64,000 nucleotides of DNA from an uncultured Roseburia sp. (GCA_947088345.1 CAMUGE010000001.1:1-64000); one strand, 5' to 3'. Positions 18,085-26,915 are shown, counted from the stretch's first letter. The notes: generated from the letters alone by a model not told the origin. Translations and numbers: made by a program.

Positions 18085-18888
18085 TTAGAAGTCTGTCATG
18101 TTTGCTTTTCTCTTCTCTAAAAATGCGCCCATGCCTTCTTTTTTGTCGTTAGTGGAGCATGTAATGCCAAACAGGTTGGCCTCCATTTCAACTGCATTTT
18201 TAATATCCATATCGTAGCCGTTGTTGATCGCAGCCTTTGCGATAGATACGGCATAGCTTCCTTTGGAGATAATTTTTGCTGCCATAGCTTTTGCAGTCGG
18301 CATCAGTTCTTCTTTGGCAACAACTTTGTTGACAAGACCGATGCGGTATGCTTCGTTTGCGTCAATGTTGTCACAGGTGAAAATCAGCTCTTTTGCACGT
18401 CCCATGCCGACCAAACGAGCGAGTCTCTGCGTACCGCCAAAGCCGGGGATAATACCAAGACCGCATTCCGGCTGTGCGAAAGATGCGTTGTCAGAAGCAA
18501 TGCGGATATCGCATGCCATGGAGATTTCGCATCCGCCGCCAAGAGCAAAGCCGTTGACTGCCGCGATTGTCACCTGACGCATATTCATTAATTTAAAGAA
18601 CGGAACGCTTGCTTTCATGCCGAAAGCTCTTGCTTCTGCCGCCGTAAAATTGACCATTTCCGCAATGTCGGCGCCTGCTACGAATGATTTAAATTCGTTT
18701 CCTTTTTTGTCCGGCCCGCCGGTTAAGATCACTACTTTTACATCATCACGCGCTTCAATTTCGGATAACGCAGTGTTAAGCTCGTCCAGTGTCTCGCTGT
18801 TTAAGGCGTTTAAAGCGGCAGGTCTTGTGATTGTAAGGACAGCTGTCTCATCGGCAACTTCCAGTTTTAAATTATTAAATTCACTCAT
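18085..18888 (-). CDS. crt: enoyl-CoA hydratase/crotonase (short-chain, Crt-like)
   Basis: 267 residues of the crotonase fold. FVAGADIAEM forms the CoA/oxyanion site; GGGCEISMACD and PECGLGIIPGFGGTQ hold the two catalytic glutamates. The family hydrates crotonyl-CoA or related enoyl-CoA, and in Clostridia Crt serves butyrate formation. It stands alone here, not in the usual bcd-etf-hbd cluster, so a different enoyl-CoA substrate is possible. MSEFNNLK is the likely start; GGAGG lies somewhat far (about 14 bases) upstream. A near-consensus promoter is at 18947-18975. Confidence 0.85.
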   Translation of the reverse strand: MSEFNNLKLEVADETAVLTITRPAALNALNSETLDELNTALSEIEARDDVKVVILTGGPDKKGNEFKSFVAGADIAEMVNFTAAEARAFGMKASVPFFKLMNMRQVTIAAVNGFALGGGCEISMACDIRIASDNASFAQPECGLGIIPGFGGTQRLARLVGMGRAKELIFTCDNIDANEAYRIGLVNKVVAKEELMPTAKAMAAKIISKGSYAVSIAKAAINNGYDMDIKNAVEMEANLFGITCSTNDKKEGMGAFLEKRKANMTDF

Positions 18889-18946
18889 GGGTTTCTTATG
18901 GACCTCCTTGATCGTTTGATAAAAATTTAACAACACAACTATTAGA

Positions 18947-18975
18947 AGAATACCCTAAACGGGCGGTTTTGTCAA
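18947..18975 (-). promoter_or_regulatory. strong sigma-A promoter for crt
   Basis: Read on the minus strand: TTGACA (18975-18970), a 17-base spacer, TATTCT (18952-18947). It is a near-consensus promoter about 59 bases before the crt start. Confidence 0.75.
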
Positions 18976-19031
18976 TAGATTGCGATTTAAGTTGGCTGTT
19001 TTTCCGTGAAAGATTTTTCACCATATTCTGG

Positions 19032-19060
19032 TTGTGCATCCATTTTAAGTATGTTATCAT
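19032..19060 (+). promoter_or_regulatory. sigma-A type promoter for the secreted thioredoxin-like protein
   Basis: TTGTGC (19032-19037), a 17-base spacer, TATCAT (19055-19060), divergent from the crt promoter and about 49 bases before the start. Confidence 0.5.
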
Positions 19061-19108
19061 TGTTAAAAAGGGAAAAAATATAAAAAGAGACAAAAAAGGA
19101 GGATGATC

Positions 19109-20818
19109 ATGTCTGAAAAATTTTTTACCAGACAATGCAAACTGCGCGTGTCTGCATTTTTTATGTTGCTGTTTTTGGCTGTGTTGGCTGCTTTTGCAAC
19201 AGGAAAAAATGTGCAGGCGCAGGAGACGCTGCCGGAGAGTAAGGATAATCTGACCTATACCTTTACTTCCACAGGCGATGAAGCGGTTTCCACAAAGGCA
19301 AATCCTGGTCAGACTACGGTTCTGGTGTTTGGCCATACAAAATGCAGCTACACCAGGACTACTTTAAACAGCCTTTCTTCCTGCGAGTGGGTAAAACGCG
19401 CCGATGTCCGGGTGATTTTTGTGGAAACCGAAGGCCATACAAAAGAGGAAGTTCATTCCTACGAGCAGGGGTATGCGTGTCCTGATATGACGTTTTGTTA
19501 TTCCGAAGAAGAAGATAACTTTATGGCCATGGTAGGATACAGCCAGCTCTATGGACTGTCCGGCGGCAAGTATCCGATGATCGTACTGATTGATCCGTAC
19601 AATAGAGTGCGCAATATTTTGTCCGGTACGAAAACATCCGACGAAGTGCTGACAGAGATCAAAAAATTTCAGCCGATTGACGTGGAAGGGAGCGATACGC
19701 CGTCAGATCCTAGCGTCGGCATCGAAAACTTTGCCTATGGTCTACATACGACAGACGATACGGTTGTCTCTACAAAGGCAAATCCGAATCAGACAACCGT
19801 ACTGTTGTTCGGGTATACGACATGCGGTCTTACAAAAGCGACTTTAAAGGAAATAAGCGGCAGCGATCTTGTCGGCAGGGCAAATCTGCGGGTGATATTT
19901 GCAGATGTGTACGGCGCTTCATTAGAGGAGACGAAAGCGTTTGCGCAGGAATTTGCGGGCAGTGGGATTGTGTTCTGTCATGATAAGGATATGCTCAATT
20001 TTAATTTTGCAATGAGTTATTTAAATCTTTATCACTATACGGGAGGAACATTCCCATATATGGTACTGATTGATCAGAATAACAAGATAAGGAATATCAC
20101 CCTTGGTCCGAAGACGGCGGACGAAATTAGGCAGGAAATACTAAAATTTGCAAGTCTGGACCAGCCGCCGACAGGAGGCGATACAACACCGCCGACAGGA
20201 GGCGATACAACACCGCCGGCAGAAGGAGACGATCCCTTGCCGCCAGCGGATACGCCGGTTGGGGAACTTTCGGATGTCGTGGGATTGAAAGCTGTTTCTG
20301 AGGCAAAAAATGTGAAGTTCTCCTGGAGCGCCGTATCCAATGCGGACGGATATCTGGTGTATCAGTACAATACTTCCAAAAAAACATGGGTCAAAAAAGC
20401 GACGCTGAAAGGAAATATCCTTTCCTATAAAGTCAAAGGACTGACGCCGGCAACCGCCTATCGGTTTGCAGTTAAGGCGTATGCACAGGGGGCGGACGGG
20501 GAGCAGGTAAGCAGTAAAACCTATACCTCCCTGTATACGGCAACCGCTCCAAACGCCGTAAATTTTACCGTGAAAGCCGGCAGGAAAAAGGCGGTTCTAA
20601 GCTGGAAAAAAGTAAAAGGAGCCACAGGATATACGGTATACTATAAAACAAAAGCGAACGGCGACTGGAAAAAGTTAAAAAATACAAAAGGAACCAGCTA
20701 TACGAAAACAAAGCTGAAATCCGGGACTACATATTACTTCACAGTCAAAGCATATAAAACATACAAAAAAGAAACTTATACCAGCGCTTTTAAAAGCAGG
20801 AAAGTCAGAGTAAAATAA
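19109..20818 (+). CDS. secreted protein with two thioredoxin-like domains and Fn3-type repeats
   Basis: 569 residues. A signal peptide covers about 1-38 (ending near NVQAQE). Two paralogous thioredoxin/redoxin-like domains follow (about 45-195 and 210-350). Each begins KANP[GN]QTTVL and has a single-Cys CxxT site (TKCSYTRTTL, TTCGLTKATL) rather than CxxC, plus the KYPMIVLIDP / TFPYMVLIDQ cis-Pro-type strand. A Pro/Gly/Thr linker made by a 24-bp DNA repeat leads to two fibronectin-III-like domains (about 390-475 and 480-569). No cell-wall anchor is visible. The start at 19109 has a GGAGG 6 bases upstream; the ATG at 19103 abuts it. Function unknown; extracellular redox or binding is inferred. 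Confidence 0.75.
   Translation: MSEKFFTRQCKLRVSAFFMLLFLAVLAAFATGKNVQAQETLPESKDNLTYTFTSTGDEAVSTKANPGQTTVLVFGHTKCSYTRTTLNSLSSCEWVKRADVRVIFVETEGHTKEEVHSYEQGYACPDMTFCYSEEEDNFMAMVGYSQLYGLSGGKYPMIVLIDPYNRVRNILSGTKTSDEVLTEIKKFQPIDVEGSDTPSDPSVGIENFAYGLHTTDDTVVSTKANPNQTTVLLFGYTTCGLTKATLKEISGSDLVGRANLRVIFADVYGASLEETKAFAQEFAGSGIVFCHDKDMLNFNFAMSYLNLYHYTGGTFPYMVLIDQNNKIRNITLGPKTADEIRQEILKFASLDQPPTGGDTTPPTGGDTTPPAEGDDPLPPADTPVGELSDVVGLKAVSEAKNVKFSWSAVSNADGYLVYQYNTSKKTWVKKATLKGNILSYKVKGLTPATAYRFAVKAYAQGADGEQVSSKTYTSLYTATAPNAVNFTVKAGRKKAVLSWKKVKGATGYTVYYKTKANGDWKKLKNTKGTSYTKTKLKSGTTYYFTVKAYKTYKKETYTSAFKSRKVRVK
20167..20214 (+). repeat. two exact 24-bp tandem repeats in the linker
   Basis: Copies at 20167-20190 and 20191-20214, with a degenerate third after them. 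They encode a PTGGDTTP unit between the thioredoxin-like and Fn3 parts. Confidence 0.8.
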
Positions 20819-20828
20819 TAGAGAAACG

Positions 20829-20873
20829 AGCCTGCTGCTCCGGCAACAAAATCATGGGGCAGCGGGCTTTTTT
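20829..20873 (+). terminator. rho-independent terminator
   Basis: A 12-bp G+C-rich stem (GCCTGCTGCTCC with GGGGCAGCGGGC, two G-T pairs) and T6. It follows the secreted protein gene and precedes mutY. Confidence 0.75.
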
Positions 20874-20900
20874 AAGACAGAGAGAAGATTGAGGGAACTG

Positions 20901-22100
20901 ATGCTGGACGAAATTCAACTGGAACTATATATAGAGCCGCTGTTGGACTGGTTTTTTGCAAATGCACGCGTTCTGCCGTGGCGCAGCGAAACCACGCCGT
21001 ATCGTGTGTGGGTGTCAGAAATTATGCTGCAGCAGACGCGCGTAGAAGCGGTTAAACCATATTTCGCTCGTTTTATCAAAGCGCTTCCCGATGTGAGAGC
21101 GCTTGCAGAATGCCCGGAGGATAAGCTTTTCAAACTGTGGGAGGGGCTTGGTTACTATAACAGAGCGCGCAATATGCAGACAGCGGCAAAAGAGATGATA
21201 GAACGGCATGACGGCGTTTTGCCGGCGGATTACAATTCGCTTTTAAAATTAAAGGGGATCGGACATTATACAGCGGGTGCAGTTGCTTCCATTGCATACG
21301 GTCTGCCGGAGCCTGCGGTCGATGGAAATGTGCTGCGTGTTTTGACGCGTGTCGCAGCCGATGACACTGATATTATGAAACAGTCGTTTCGGCTGCGTGT
21401 GGAAAATATGCTTCGTGAACTTCTGAAATATATAACGGCTTCCGGTGAACTTAAGAGACGTATGCAGGAAAAATTTAAGGGGAAGATTTCGGATTCGTCG
21501 GACATCGGATTTAACCGGCGTATGATGTCGGCCGCGAATATGCCCGGAAGTATCAACCAGGCCTGGATGGAACTTGGCGCGATTGTCTGTCTGCCAAACG
21601 GGGAGCCATTGTGCGGGGAATGTCCCTGGCAAAATGTCTGTAAGGCAAAGGCACAGAACAAAACAGATGCATTTCCGGTTAAAAGCAAAGCTAAGGCCAG
21701 AAAGATTGAACAGAGAACCGTCTTTGTGATACAGGAGGGCAATAGGGTGGCGCTTAGCAGACGGCCCGGACAGGGTCTTCTGGCAGGATTGTATGAACTT
21801 CCGAATACAGAAGGAAAGCTGAACGCGGATCAGGCGCTTACCTGGATCAGGGAGAAAAATATGGTTCCGCTGCATATAAAGCCGTTGTCTGAAACAAAAC
21901 ATATCTTTTCCCATATTGAGTGGCATATGAGCGGATTCGCCGTGCGCATCGAAGAGAGAGGTTTTTCAAAAGAGCCTGGGGACATCGGAGAAAATCTGCT
22001 TTTTGTGGAAGCGGAAGATGCAAGAGAGAGGTATGCGATCCCTTCCGCGTTCGCGGCTTACGCAAAATATTTCAATATGGAGTTGCAGCGCAGGCCGTAA
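20901..22100 (+). CDS. mutY: A/G-specific adenine glycosylase
   Basis: Excises adenine mispaired with 8-oxoguanine. About 399 residues from the ATG at 20901 (GAGGGA 4 bases upstream); a TTG at 20889 is an alternative start. The HhH-GPD core has LQQTRVEAV with the catalytic Glu, LKGIGHYTAG (the helix-hairpin-helix) and AVDGNVLRVL with the catalytic Asp. The four Cys of the 4Fe-4S loop are in CLPNGEPLCGECPWQNVC. The C-terminal NUDIX-like domain (TVFVIQEGNRVALSRRP on) recognises 8-oxoG. Oddity: about 38 extra residues, Arg/Lys-rich and around KYITASGELKRRMQ, sit between the catalytic Asp region and the NQAWMELGA motif, where the family is usually short. Confidence 0.9.
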   Translation: MLDEIQLELYIEPLLDWFFANARVLPWRSETTPYRVWVSEIMLQQTRVEAVKPYFARFIKALPDVRALAECPEDKLFKLWEGLGYYNRARNMQTAAKEMIERHDGVLPADYNSLLKLKGIGHYTAGAVASIAYGLPEPAVDGNVLRVLTRVAADDTDIMKQSFRLRVENMLRELLKYITASGELKRRMQEKFKGKISDSSDIGFNRRMMSAANMPGSINQAWMELGAIVCLPNGEPLCGECPWQNVCKAKAQNKTDAFPVKSKAKARKIEQRTVFVIQEGNRVALSRRPGQGLLAGLYELPNTEGKLNADQALTWIREKNMVPLHIKPLSETKHIFSHIEWHMSGFAVRIEERGFSKEPGDIGENLLFVEAEDARERYAIPSAFAAYAKYFNMELQRRP

Positions 22101-22251
22101 GAATGTGATTTGGGAGTGTGCAAATCAAATATACGAGGTGAATTTTAGCAGATTTGTGAAAGTTCCTGTGGGCGGAGTGAACAAAAACGTTTGGAAAAGA
22201 GCAGTTTGATAATTTATGAAAAATTAAGTAGATAATAGGAAAAAAGAAGTG

Positions 22252-22257
22252 TATAAT
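22252..22257 (+). promoter_or_regulatory. candidate -10 box for glf
   Basis: A perfect TATAAT 40 bases before the glf start, in an AT-rich stretch. No good -35 box lies 16-18 bases upstream (nearest TAGATA), so an activator may be needed or the call may be wrong. Confidence 0.35.
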
Positions 22258-22297
22258 AAAAAACAGGTATTTCTGTACAAAAGGAAGGAGAATCGGC

Positions 22298-23464
22298 ATG
22301 TACGATTGCATCATAGTGGGTGCGGGCGTTGCAGGAGCAGTTTGTGCCAGAAAACTTGCGGAGGAGAAACACAAAAAAGTGCTTGTGATTGAGCGGCGGG
22401 ACCACATCGGCGGCAACTGTTATGACGAGCCGGATGAATTTGGGGTTCTGATTCACAATTACGGTCCGCATATTTTTCACACCGGCATGGAAGAGGTGTT
22501 TGCATTTTTCTCTCGTTTTACGGACTGGTATCTGTTTGGTCATGAAGTTGTCGCAAAGGTAAACGACCGTCTGATCCCCGTCCCGTTTAATTTAAATACG
22601 CTTCATATGGTATACGAAAAAGAGAAAGCAGACCGTCTTGAGAAAAAGCTTATCGATCTGTATGGGGAGGGCAGCAGAGTCCCGATTATGAAGCTGCGCG
22701 AGAGCGAGGATCAGGATATTCGCGAGATTGCCCAGTATGTCTACGAAAATGTGTTTTTGCAGTATACAATGAAGCAGTGGGGGCAGAAACCGGAGGAGAT
22801 CAGTCCTGAGGTGACAGGACGCGTCCCGGTGATTGTTTCGCGCGATAACCGCTATTTCGGCGATAAATACCAGGGTGTTCCCAAAGACGGGTTTACGCCG
22901 ATGTTTGCGCGTATGCTTGACCATGAGAATATTACGGTTTGTCTGCATACGGATTGTAAGGAGCTTCTTGCGATTGAGGAAAGCAAAGAGCCGCGTATCT
23001 TATATAAGGGAGAGCCGTATCACGGAGATGTGATTTACACCGGGGCGTTGGATGAGTTGTTTGACTGCAGATACGGCAGGCTTCCGTACCGGTCTTTAGA
23101 TTTTCGGTTTGAGCATTATGAGAAAGATTCCTACCAGGGACGCAGTGTTGTGAATTATACTGTCAGTGAAGAATTTACGCGGATTACCGAATTTAAATTT
23201 CTGACCGGACAAAAGGATGCGCAGGGAACGACGATCGTGAAAGAGTTTCCGTTCTCCTATACCGGGGCGGCGGGAGAGATTCCGTATTATGCGATTTTAG
23301 ATAAAGACAATGAGGCGCTGTATCTTAAATATAAGGCGCTTGTCTCGGAAAATCATAAATTTCATTTGCTTGGACGCCTTGCGGAATATAAATATTATAA
23401 TATAGATGTAATGGCGAAAAAGGCGCTGGAACTGGCAGAGCGGATCTCAAATTATGTTGGTTAG
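22298..23464 (+). CDS. glf: UDP-galactopyranose mutase
   Basis: 388 residues, a usual length. It converts UDP-galactopyranose to UDP-galactofuranose with reduced FAD. The N-terminal FAD site is IIVGAGVAGAVCA; further family marks are NYGPHIFHT, TMKQWGQKPEEI, PVIVSRDNRYFGDKYQG and LLGRLAEYKYYN. It supplies galactofuranose for a surface glycan. A GT2 gene follows, but the spacer holds a truncated copy of the window's repeated element, whose TAG is this gene's stop codon. AAGGAAGGAG precedes the ATG. Confidence 0.95.
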   Translation: MYDCIIVGAGVAGAVCARKLAEEKHKKVLVIERRDHIGGNCYDEPDEFGVLIHNYGPHIFHTGMEEVFAFFSRFTDWYLFGHEVVAKVNDRLIPVPFNLNTLHMVYEKEKADRLEKKLIDLYGEGSRVPIMKLRESEDQDIREIAQYVYENVFLQYTMKQWGQKPEEISPEVTGRVPVIVSRDNRYFGDKYQGVPKDGFTPMFARMLDHENITVCLHTDCKELLAIEESKEPRILYKGEPYHGDVIYTGALDELFDCRYGRLPYRSLDFRFEHYEKDSYQGRSVVNYTVSEEFTRITEFKFLTGQKDAQGTTIVKEFPFSYTGAAGEIPYYAILDKDNEALYLKYKALVSENHKFHLLGRLAEYKYYNIDVMAKKALELAERISNYVG

Positions 23465-23482
23465 CGTGAGAAAAACTTCTAA
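23462..23482 (+). repeat. truncated copy of the 136-bp intergenic element
   Basis: Matches the first 21 bases of the 53546 unit at 19 of 21 positions (TAGCGTGAGAAAAACTTCTAA). The rest of the element is absent. The TAG doubles as the glf stop. Confidence 0.6.
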
Positions 23483-23502
23483 TCGCGGAAATGGGGATTT
23501 TT

Positions 23503-24516
23503 ATGAAATTACTGACAATTGCAATACCATGCTACAATTCACAGGATTATCTGGAAAAATGCGTCGAGTCGCTGTTACCGGGAAAAGAAGAAGTCGAGAT
23601 TCTGATTGTGGATGACGGCTCAAAAGATTCGACTCCCGAAATTGCCGACTCCTACGAGAGACGTTATCCCACAATTGTGCGTGCGATTCATCAGGAGAAC
23701 GGCGGCCACGGGGAAGCGGTCAATACGGGGATTAAAAATGCAGGCGGCCTTTTTTTTAAGGTGGTGGACAGTGACGATTGGGTTGATCCTGACGCATACC
23801 TTAAGATTTTGGATAAACTGCGGGAACTCGCAGGCGGGGAACAGGTGCTTGACCTTTTGATTTCCAATTATGTCTATGAGAAAGAGGGGGCGAAAAGGAA
23901 AAAAGTCATGCATTATTCTTCGCTGCCGAAGAATAAAATGTTTACCTGGTCCGATGCGGGCCATTTTCGCAAGGGGCAGTATATTCTGATGCATTCCGTC
24001 ATTTACCGTACAAAGCTGCTGTTGGAGTGCGGGCTTGTTCTTCCGAAACATACATTTTACGTGGACAATATCTATGTCTACAAACCGCTCCCGAGTGTGC
24101 GCAATATGTATTATATGGATGTGGACTTTTACCGTTATTTTATTGGGCGGGAAGACCAGTCTGTCAACGAAAGCGTTATGATCGGACGTATTGACCAGCA
24201 GATCCGTGTCAATAAAATTATGATAGACGAATTTGATCTCTGGAAAATTCAAAACAGGAAGCTGCGCCGTTATATGTTTAATTACCTTGAGATTATAACG
24301 GTTATTTCGACAATTATGCTGATACGTTCCGGCACGAGTGAGAATCTGGAAAAGAAGCGCGAATTGTGGAGATATATCAAAGAAAAAGATATACGTCTGT
24401 TTCACCATCTGCGCGCCGGTATAATGGGCAACACCATGAATCTGCCGGGCCGGGGCGGCAGAAAGATTTCGGTTGCCGCTTATAAAATTTCGCAGAAGAT
24501 CGTAGGGTTTAACTGA
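23503..24516 (+). CDS. GT2 glycosyltransferase
   Basis: About 337 residues from the ATG at 23503, where GGGGA lies 6 bases upstream; an ATG 12 bases earlier is also in frame. LLTIAIPCYNSQDYLEKC starts the GT-A fold, with DDGSKDSTPE, ENGGHGEAVNTG and VDSDDWVDPDAY (the DXD-type site). The C-terminal part is basic and helical. It follows glf and may use galactofuranose or a related sugar, an inference from position only. Its stop overlaps the next start (TGATG). Confidence 0.82.
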   Translation: MKLLTIAIPCYNSQDYLEKCVESLLPGKEEVEILIVDDGSKDSTPEIADSYERRYPTIVRAIHQENGGHGEAVNTGIKNAGGLFFKVVDSDDWVDPDAYLKILDKLRELAGGEQVLDLLISNYVYEKEGAKRKKVMHYSSLPKNKMFTWSDAGHFRKGQYILMHSVIYRTKLLLECGLVLPKHTFYVDNIYVYKPLPSVRNMYYMDVDFYRYFIGREDQSVNESVMIGRIDQQIRVNKIMIDEFDLWKIQNRKLRRYMFNYLEIITVISTIMLIRSGTSENLEKKRELWRYIKEKDIRLFHHLRAGIMGNTMNLPGRGGRKISVAAYKISQKIVGFN

Positions 24517-24974
24517 TGAGAAGAGAAAAAGCGATGGAATTATTTGAACAGGGATATAACTGTTCGCAGTCCCTTGTTTTAGCATTTGCCGACCTGTATG
24601 AACTGGATGAAAAAACGGCGGCGGCGGTCAGTTCTTCGTTCGGCGGGGGAATGGGGCGGCTTCGTGAAGTATGCGGTTCCGTCAGCGGGATGTTTCTGGT
24701 GGCCGGTCTGTTATACGGATATACCGAGCCGGGAGCCAGAGAAGAGAAAGCGGGGCACTATGTCAGAATACAGGAGCTGGCAAAAAAATTTGAAGAAAAA
24801 AACGGGTCGATCGTCTGTCGGACATTGCTTGGATTGTCTGTGCAGCGGGAATCTCCGGTTCCATCGGAGCGCACGGCGGCGTATTATAAGAAAAGGCCGT
24901 GCAGGCAGCTGATCGGGGATGCGGCGGAGATTTTGGAAGCATATATCAATGCACATCCGCCCAAAGAAAGGTAA
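24516..24974 (+). CDS. C_GCAxxG_C_C family redox protein
   Basis: 152 residues. It has the family's spaced cysteines: GYNCSQSLVLAFADLY near 11, FGGGMGRLREVCGSVSG near 43, then C near 109 (CRTLLG) and C near 130 (KKRPCRQLIGDAA). The usual GCA is GYNCSQ here. Members are small cysteine-rich proteins thought to bind a metal or redox cofactor; the role is unproven. The start overlaps the GT2 stop by one base. Confidence 0.8.
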   Translation: MRREKAMELFEQGYNCSQSLVLAFADLYELDEKTAAAVSSSFGGGMGRLREVCGSVSGMFLVAGLLYGYTEPGAREEKAGHYVRIQELAKKFEEKNGSIVCRTLLGLSVQRESPVPSERTAAYYKKRPCRQLIGDAAEILEAYINAHPPKER

Positions 24975-25024
24975 AAGGAAGACATGATTGCCGATACGGC
25001 AGAAATGGAGAGTATGACAAAGTT

Positions 25025-26065
25025 ATGGACGAACAGGATAACATGACAAAAAATGACCAAAGCGCGTCATCCGTTTCACTGGATAAGGAGACGGGCAGTA
25101 ACGGAAGCGCGGCAGCGCACACCAAAATAACCGGTACCGGAAACAACCCGGGGAACGCAAACAGTTATGGGAGCAATGGCCAAAACAATTTTGGGGATAT
25201 GGGAGGAAGCAATGGAAATGCCGGAAACGGAGCCGGCTATGCAACTGGTGGAAACAGCTATGGAAGCGGACCGGGCTATGGGAATACAAATAGTTCCGGA
25301 GATGCAAACGGCTATGGAAACGCTGCCGGAAATTATGGAAATGCCGGGAACGGAAGCGGCTGCGGAAATGCCGCGGGAAACTATGGAAATCCTGCGGGCG
25401 GCTACGGAAGCGGACCGGGCTATGGGAACGCAAACGGTTACGGAACCGGAGGAGGCAATGAAAATGCCGGGAACGGAGCCGGGTATGGAAGCAGTGGAAA
25501 CAGCTGCGGAAGCGGACCGGGCTATGGAAGTAATGGAAACAGCTATGGAAGCGGACCGGGTTATGGGAACGCAAACGGCTACGGAAACGGAGCCGGGAGT
25601 TACGGCTATGGAAACGGTCAGAGCGGACAGACATACGGGAATGGAAATGGTCAGAACGGACAGACATACGGCAGCCAGCAGTATTCCTATCAGTCGCAGA
25701 AACAAAAGGACAACAATCAGGGATTTGGCATCGCATCTCTTGTACTTGGGATTGTATCGCTGCTGCTGTTCTGTACCTGTATGAACTGGATTACTGCGAT
25801 TCTAGCAGTAGTGTTCGGGGTGATTCAGCTGACAAAAAGTAAAGAGAAAGCGCTGGCCATTACCGGTATTGTTACGGCAGGCGTATCTATCGTATTCAGT
25901 ATTATTTTTTACATCATTGTAGGATTTAGTTCCTATGATAGCTCTTATAATTACTACAAAAATTTTCCATATGATTACTATAATTATTACAATCAATACG
26001 ATTACGATACGCCGGAGGACGGCGGTGTAAAGCATCTGGAGGCATTTGTGCCGACAGAGGAGTAG
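25025..26065 (+). CDS. membrane protein with Gly/Asn/Tyr-rich N-terminus and DUF4190-like domain
   Basis: 346 residues from the ATG at 25025; the ribosome binding site is poor, so the start is uncertain. Residues about 45-215 are made of irregular SYGSGPGYGN / GNGAGYG units. The hydrophobic pair GFGIASLVLGIVSLLLFCTC and a second segment ending in IIFYIIVGF match the DUF4190 two-helix domain. The tail is Tyr-rich with acidic residues. Both soluble parts probably lie on the same face of the membrane. Function unknown. It converges with the araC-type gene, leaving 4 bases between stops. Confidence 0.75.
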   Translation: MDEQDNMTKNDQSASSVSLDKETGSNGSAAAHTKITGTGNNPGNANSYGSNGQNNFGDMGGSNGNAGNGAGYATGGNSYGSGPGYGNTNSSGDANGYGNAAGNYGNAGNGSGCGNAAGNYGNPAGGYGSGPGYGNANGYGTGGGNENAGNGAGYGSSGNSCGSGPGYGSNGNSYGSGPGYGNANGYGNGAGSYGYGNGQSGQTYGNGNGQNGQTYGSQQYSYQSQKQKDNNQGFGIASLVLGIVSLLLFCTCMNWITAILAVVFGVIQLTKSKEKALAITGIVTAGVSIVFSIIFYIIVGFSSYDSSYNYYKNFPYDYYNYYNQYDYDTPEDGGVKHLEAFVPTEE

Positions 26066-26069
26066 TCTT

Positions 26070-26915
26070 TTATGATTTGTGTGTATTTCGCCATTCGCGT
26101 GGGGAGACGCCATAGATCGTTTTAAATGCGCGCGAAAAATGAAGCTGATTTTCATATCCGACCGCAGAACCTATTTCCGCGACGGAGAGGGAAGTCAGCT
26201 TTAATAATTCGGCGGCTTTGACCATTCTATAGTTCATTAAAAATTCCTGAGGTGCGCGTCCGACGGAGCGTTTAAAAATTTTTCCGAAATAGCTGCGGTT
26301 GATTCCGCAGACTTCTGCAATATCTTCAATGGTGATGTTATTCTGAAAATTCTGCTCAATATAGTTGATCGCTTCTTTAATATAATAATCACTCATTTTA
26401 CTGCTCGGCACAAGTTTGGTCGATTTGGACGAGCGGATCAGAAAATCGAAAAAGAGATACAGGTGTCCGATTTGATGGAAAGACGGTTCGTTTGCGTGAT
26501 GGACAATGTAGAGCATTTCCTGCATCATCTGTTCGCGAAAATCCTTACTGGTCGCATGGTAGACCGGCGAATCGAGAGAGAGGTCTGTTAAAGTGAGAGC
26601 TTCCTTTACGCGAAGGCCGTCAAATTCAATCCAGATATATTCCCAGGGAAGATTTTTGTCGGCAAAATAGGTTGTGATCTGACCGGGGAAGATCAGAAAG
26701 CCCTGTCTGCTTTTTACAGAATGAGTGATCGTTTCTCCTCTGGCGTTATCTGCCATCAGAGTTCCGGTACCCGATATGACATAGTGAAACAGGTAATGAT
26801 TTCTGGCAACAGGACCGAACGAGTGTCCGGGCGTACACTGTTCATAACCGTGCTGGTACAAGCAAAGATCAATAAAATTTTCATTCGGGAAAATATGGAA
26901 AAATGTATTTGCCAT
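26070..26915 (-). CDS. AraC-family regulator, MsmR/RafR-type
   Basis: 281 residues from the minus-strand ATG at 26915 (AAGGAGA about 5 bases upstream); a longer reading to 27026 has no site. The N-terminal cupin-like sugar-sensing domain includes NHYLFHYVISGTGTL and FPGQITTYF. Two helix-turn-helix motifs form the C-terminus (ITIEDIAEVCGINRSYFGKI; SVAEIGSAVGYENQLHFSRA), ending FKTIYGVSPREWR. It is divergent from the sugar operon at 27093, in the arrangement of MsmR activators of raffinose/sucrose operons. Repeated TTTTGGTATA-like sites in the shared upstream region are candidate operators. Confidence 0.88.
   Translation of the reverse strand: MANTFFHIFPNENFIDLCLYQHGYEQCTPGHSFGPVARNHYLFHYVISGTGTLMADNARGETITHSVKSRQGFLIFPGQITTYFADKNLPWEYIWIEFDGLRVKEALTLTDLSLDSPVYHATSKDFREQMMQEMLYIVHHANEPSFHQIGHLYLFFDFLIRSSKSTKLVPSSKMSDYYIKEAINYIEQNFQNNITIEDIAEVCGINRSYFGKIFKRSVGRAPQEFLMNYRMVKAAELLKLTSLSVAEIGSAVGYENQLHFSRAFKTIYGVSPREWRNTHKS

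Noticed and set aside
25023-25736. Long minus-strand open frame opposite the Gly/Asn/Tyr-rich gene
   Set aside because: It is Arg/His/Ser/Phe repeat read antisense to low-complexity DNA and has no ribosome binding site or known domain.
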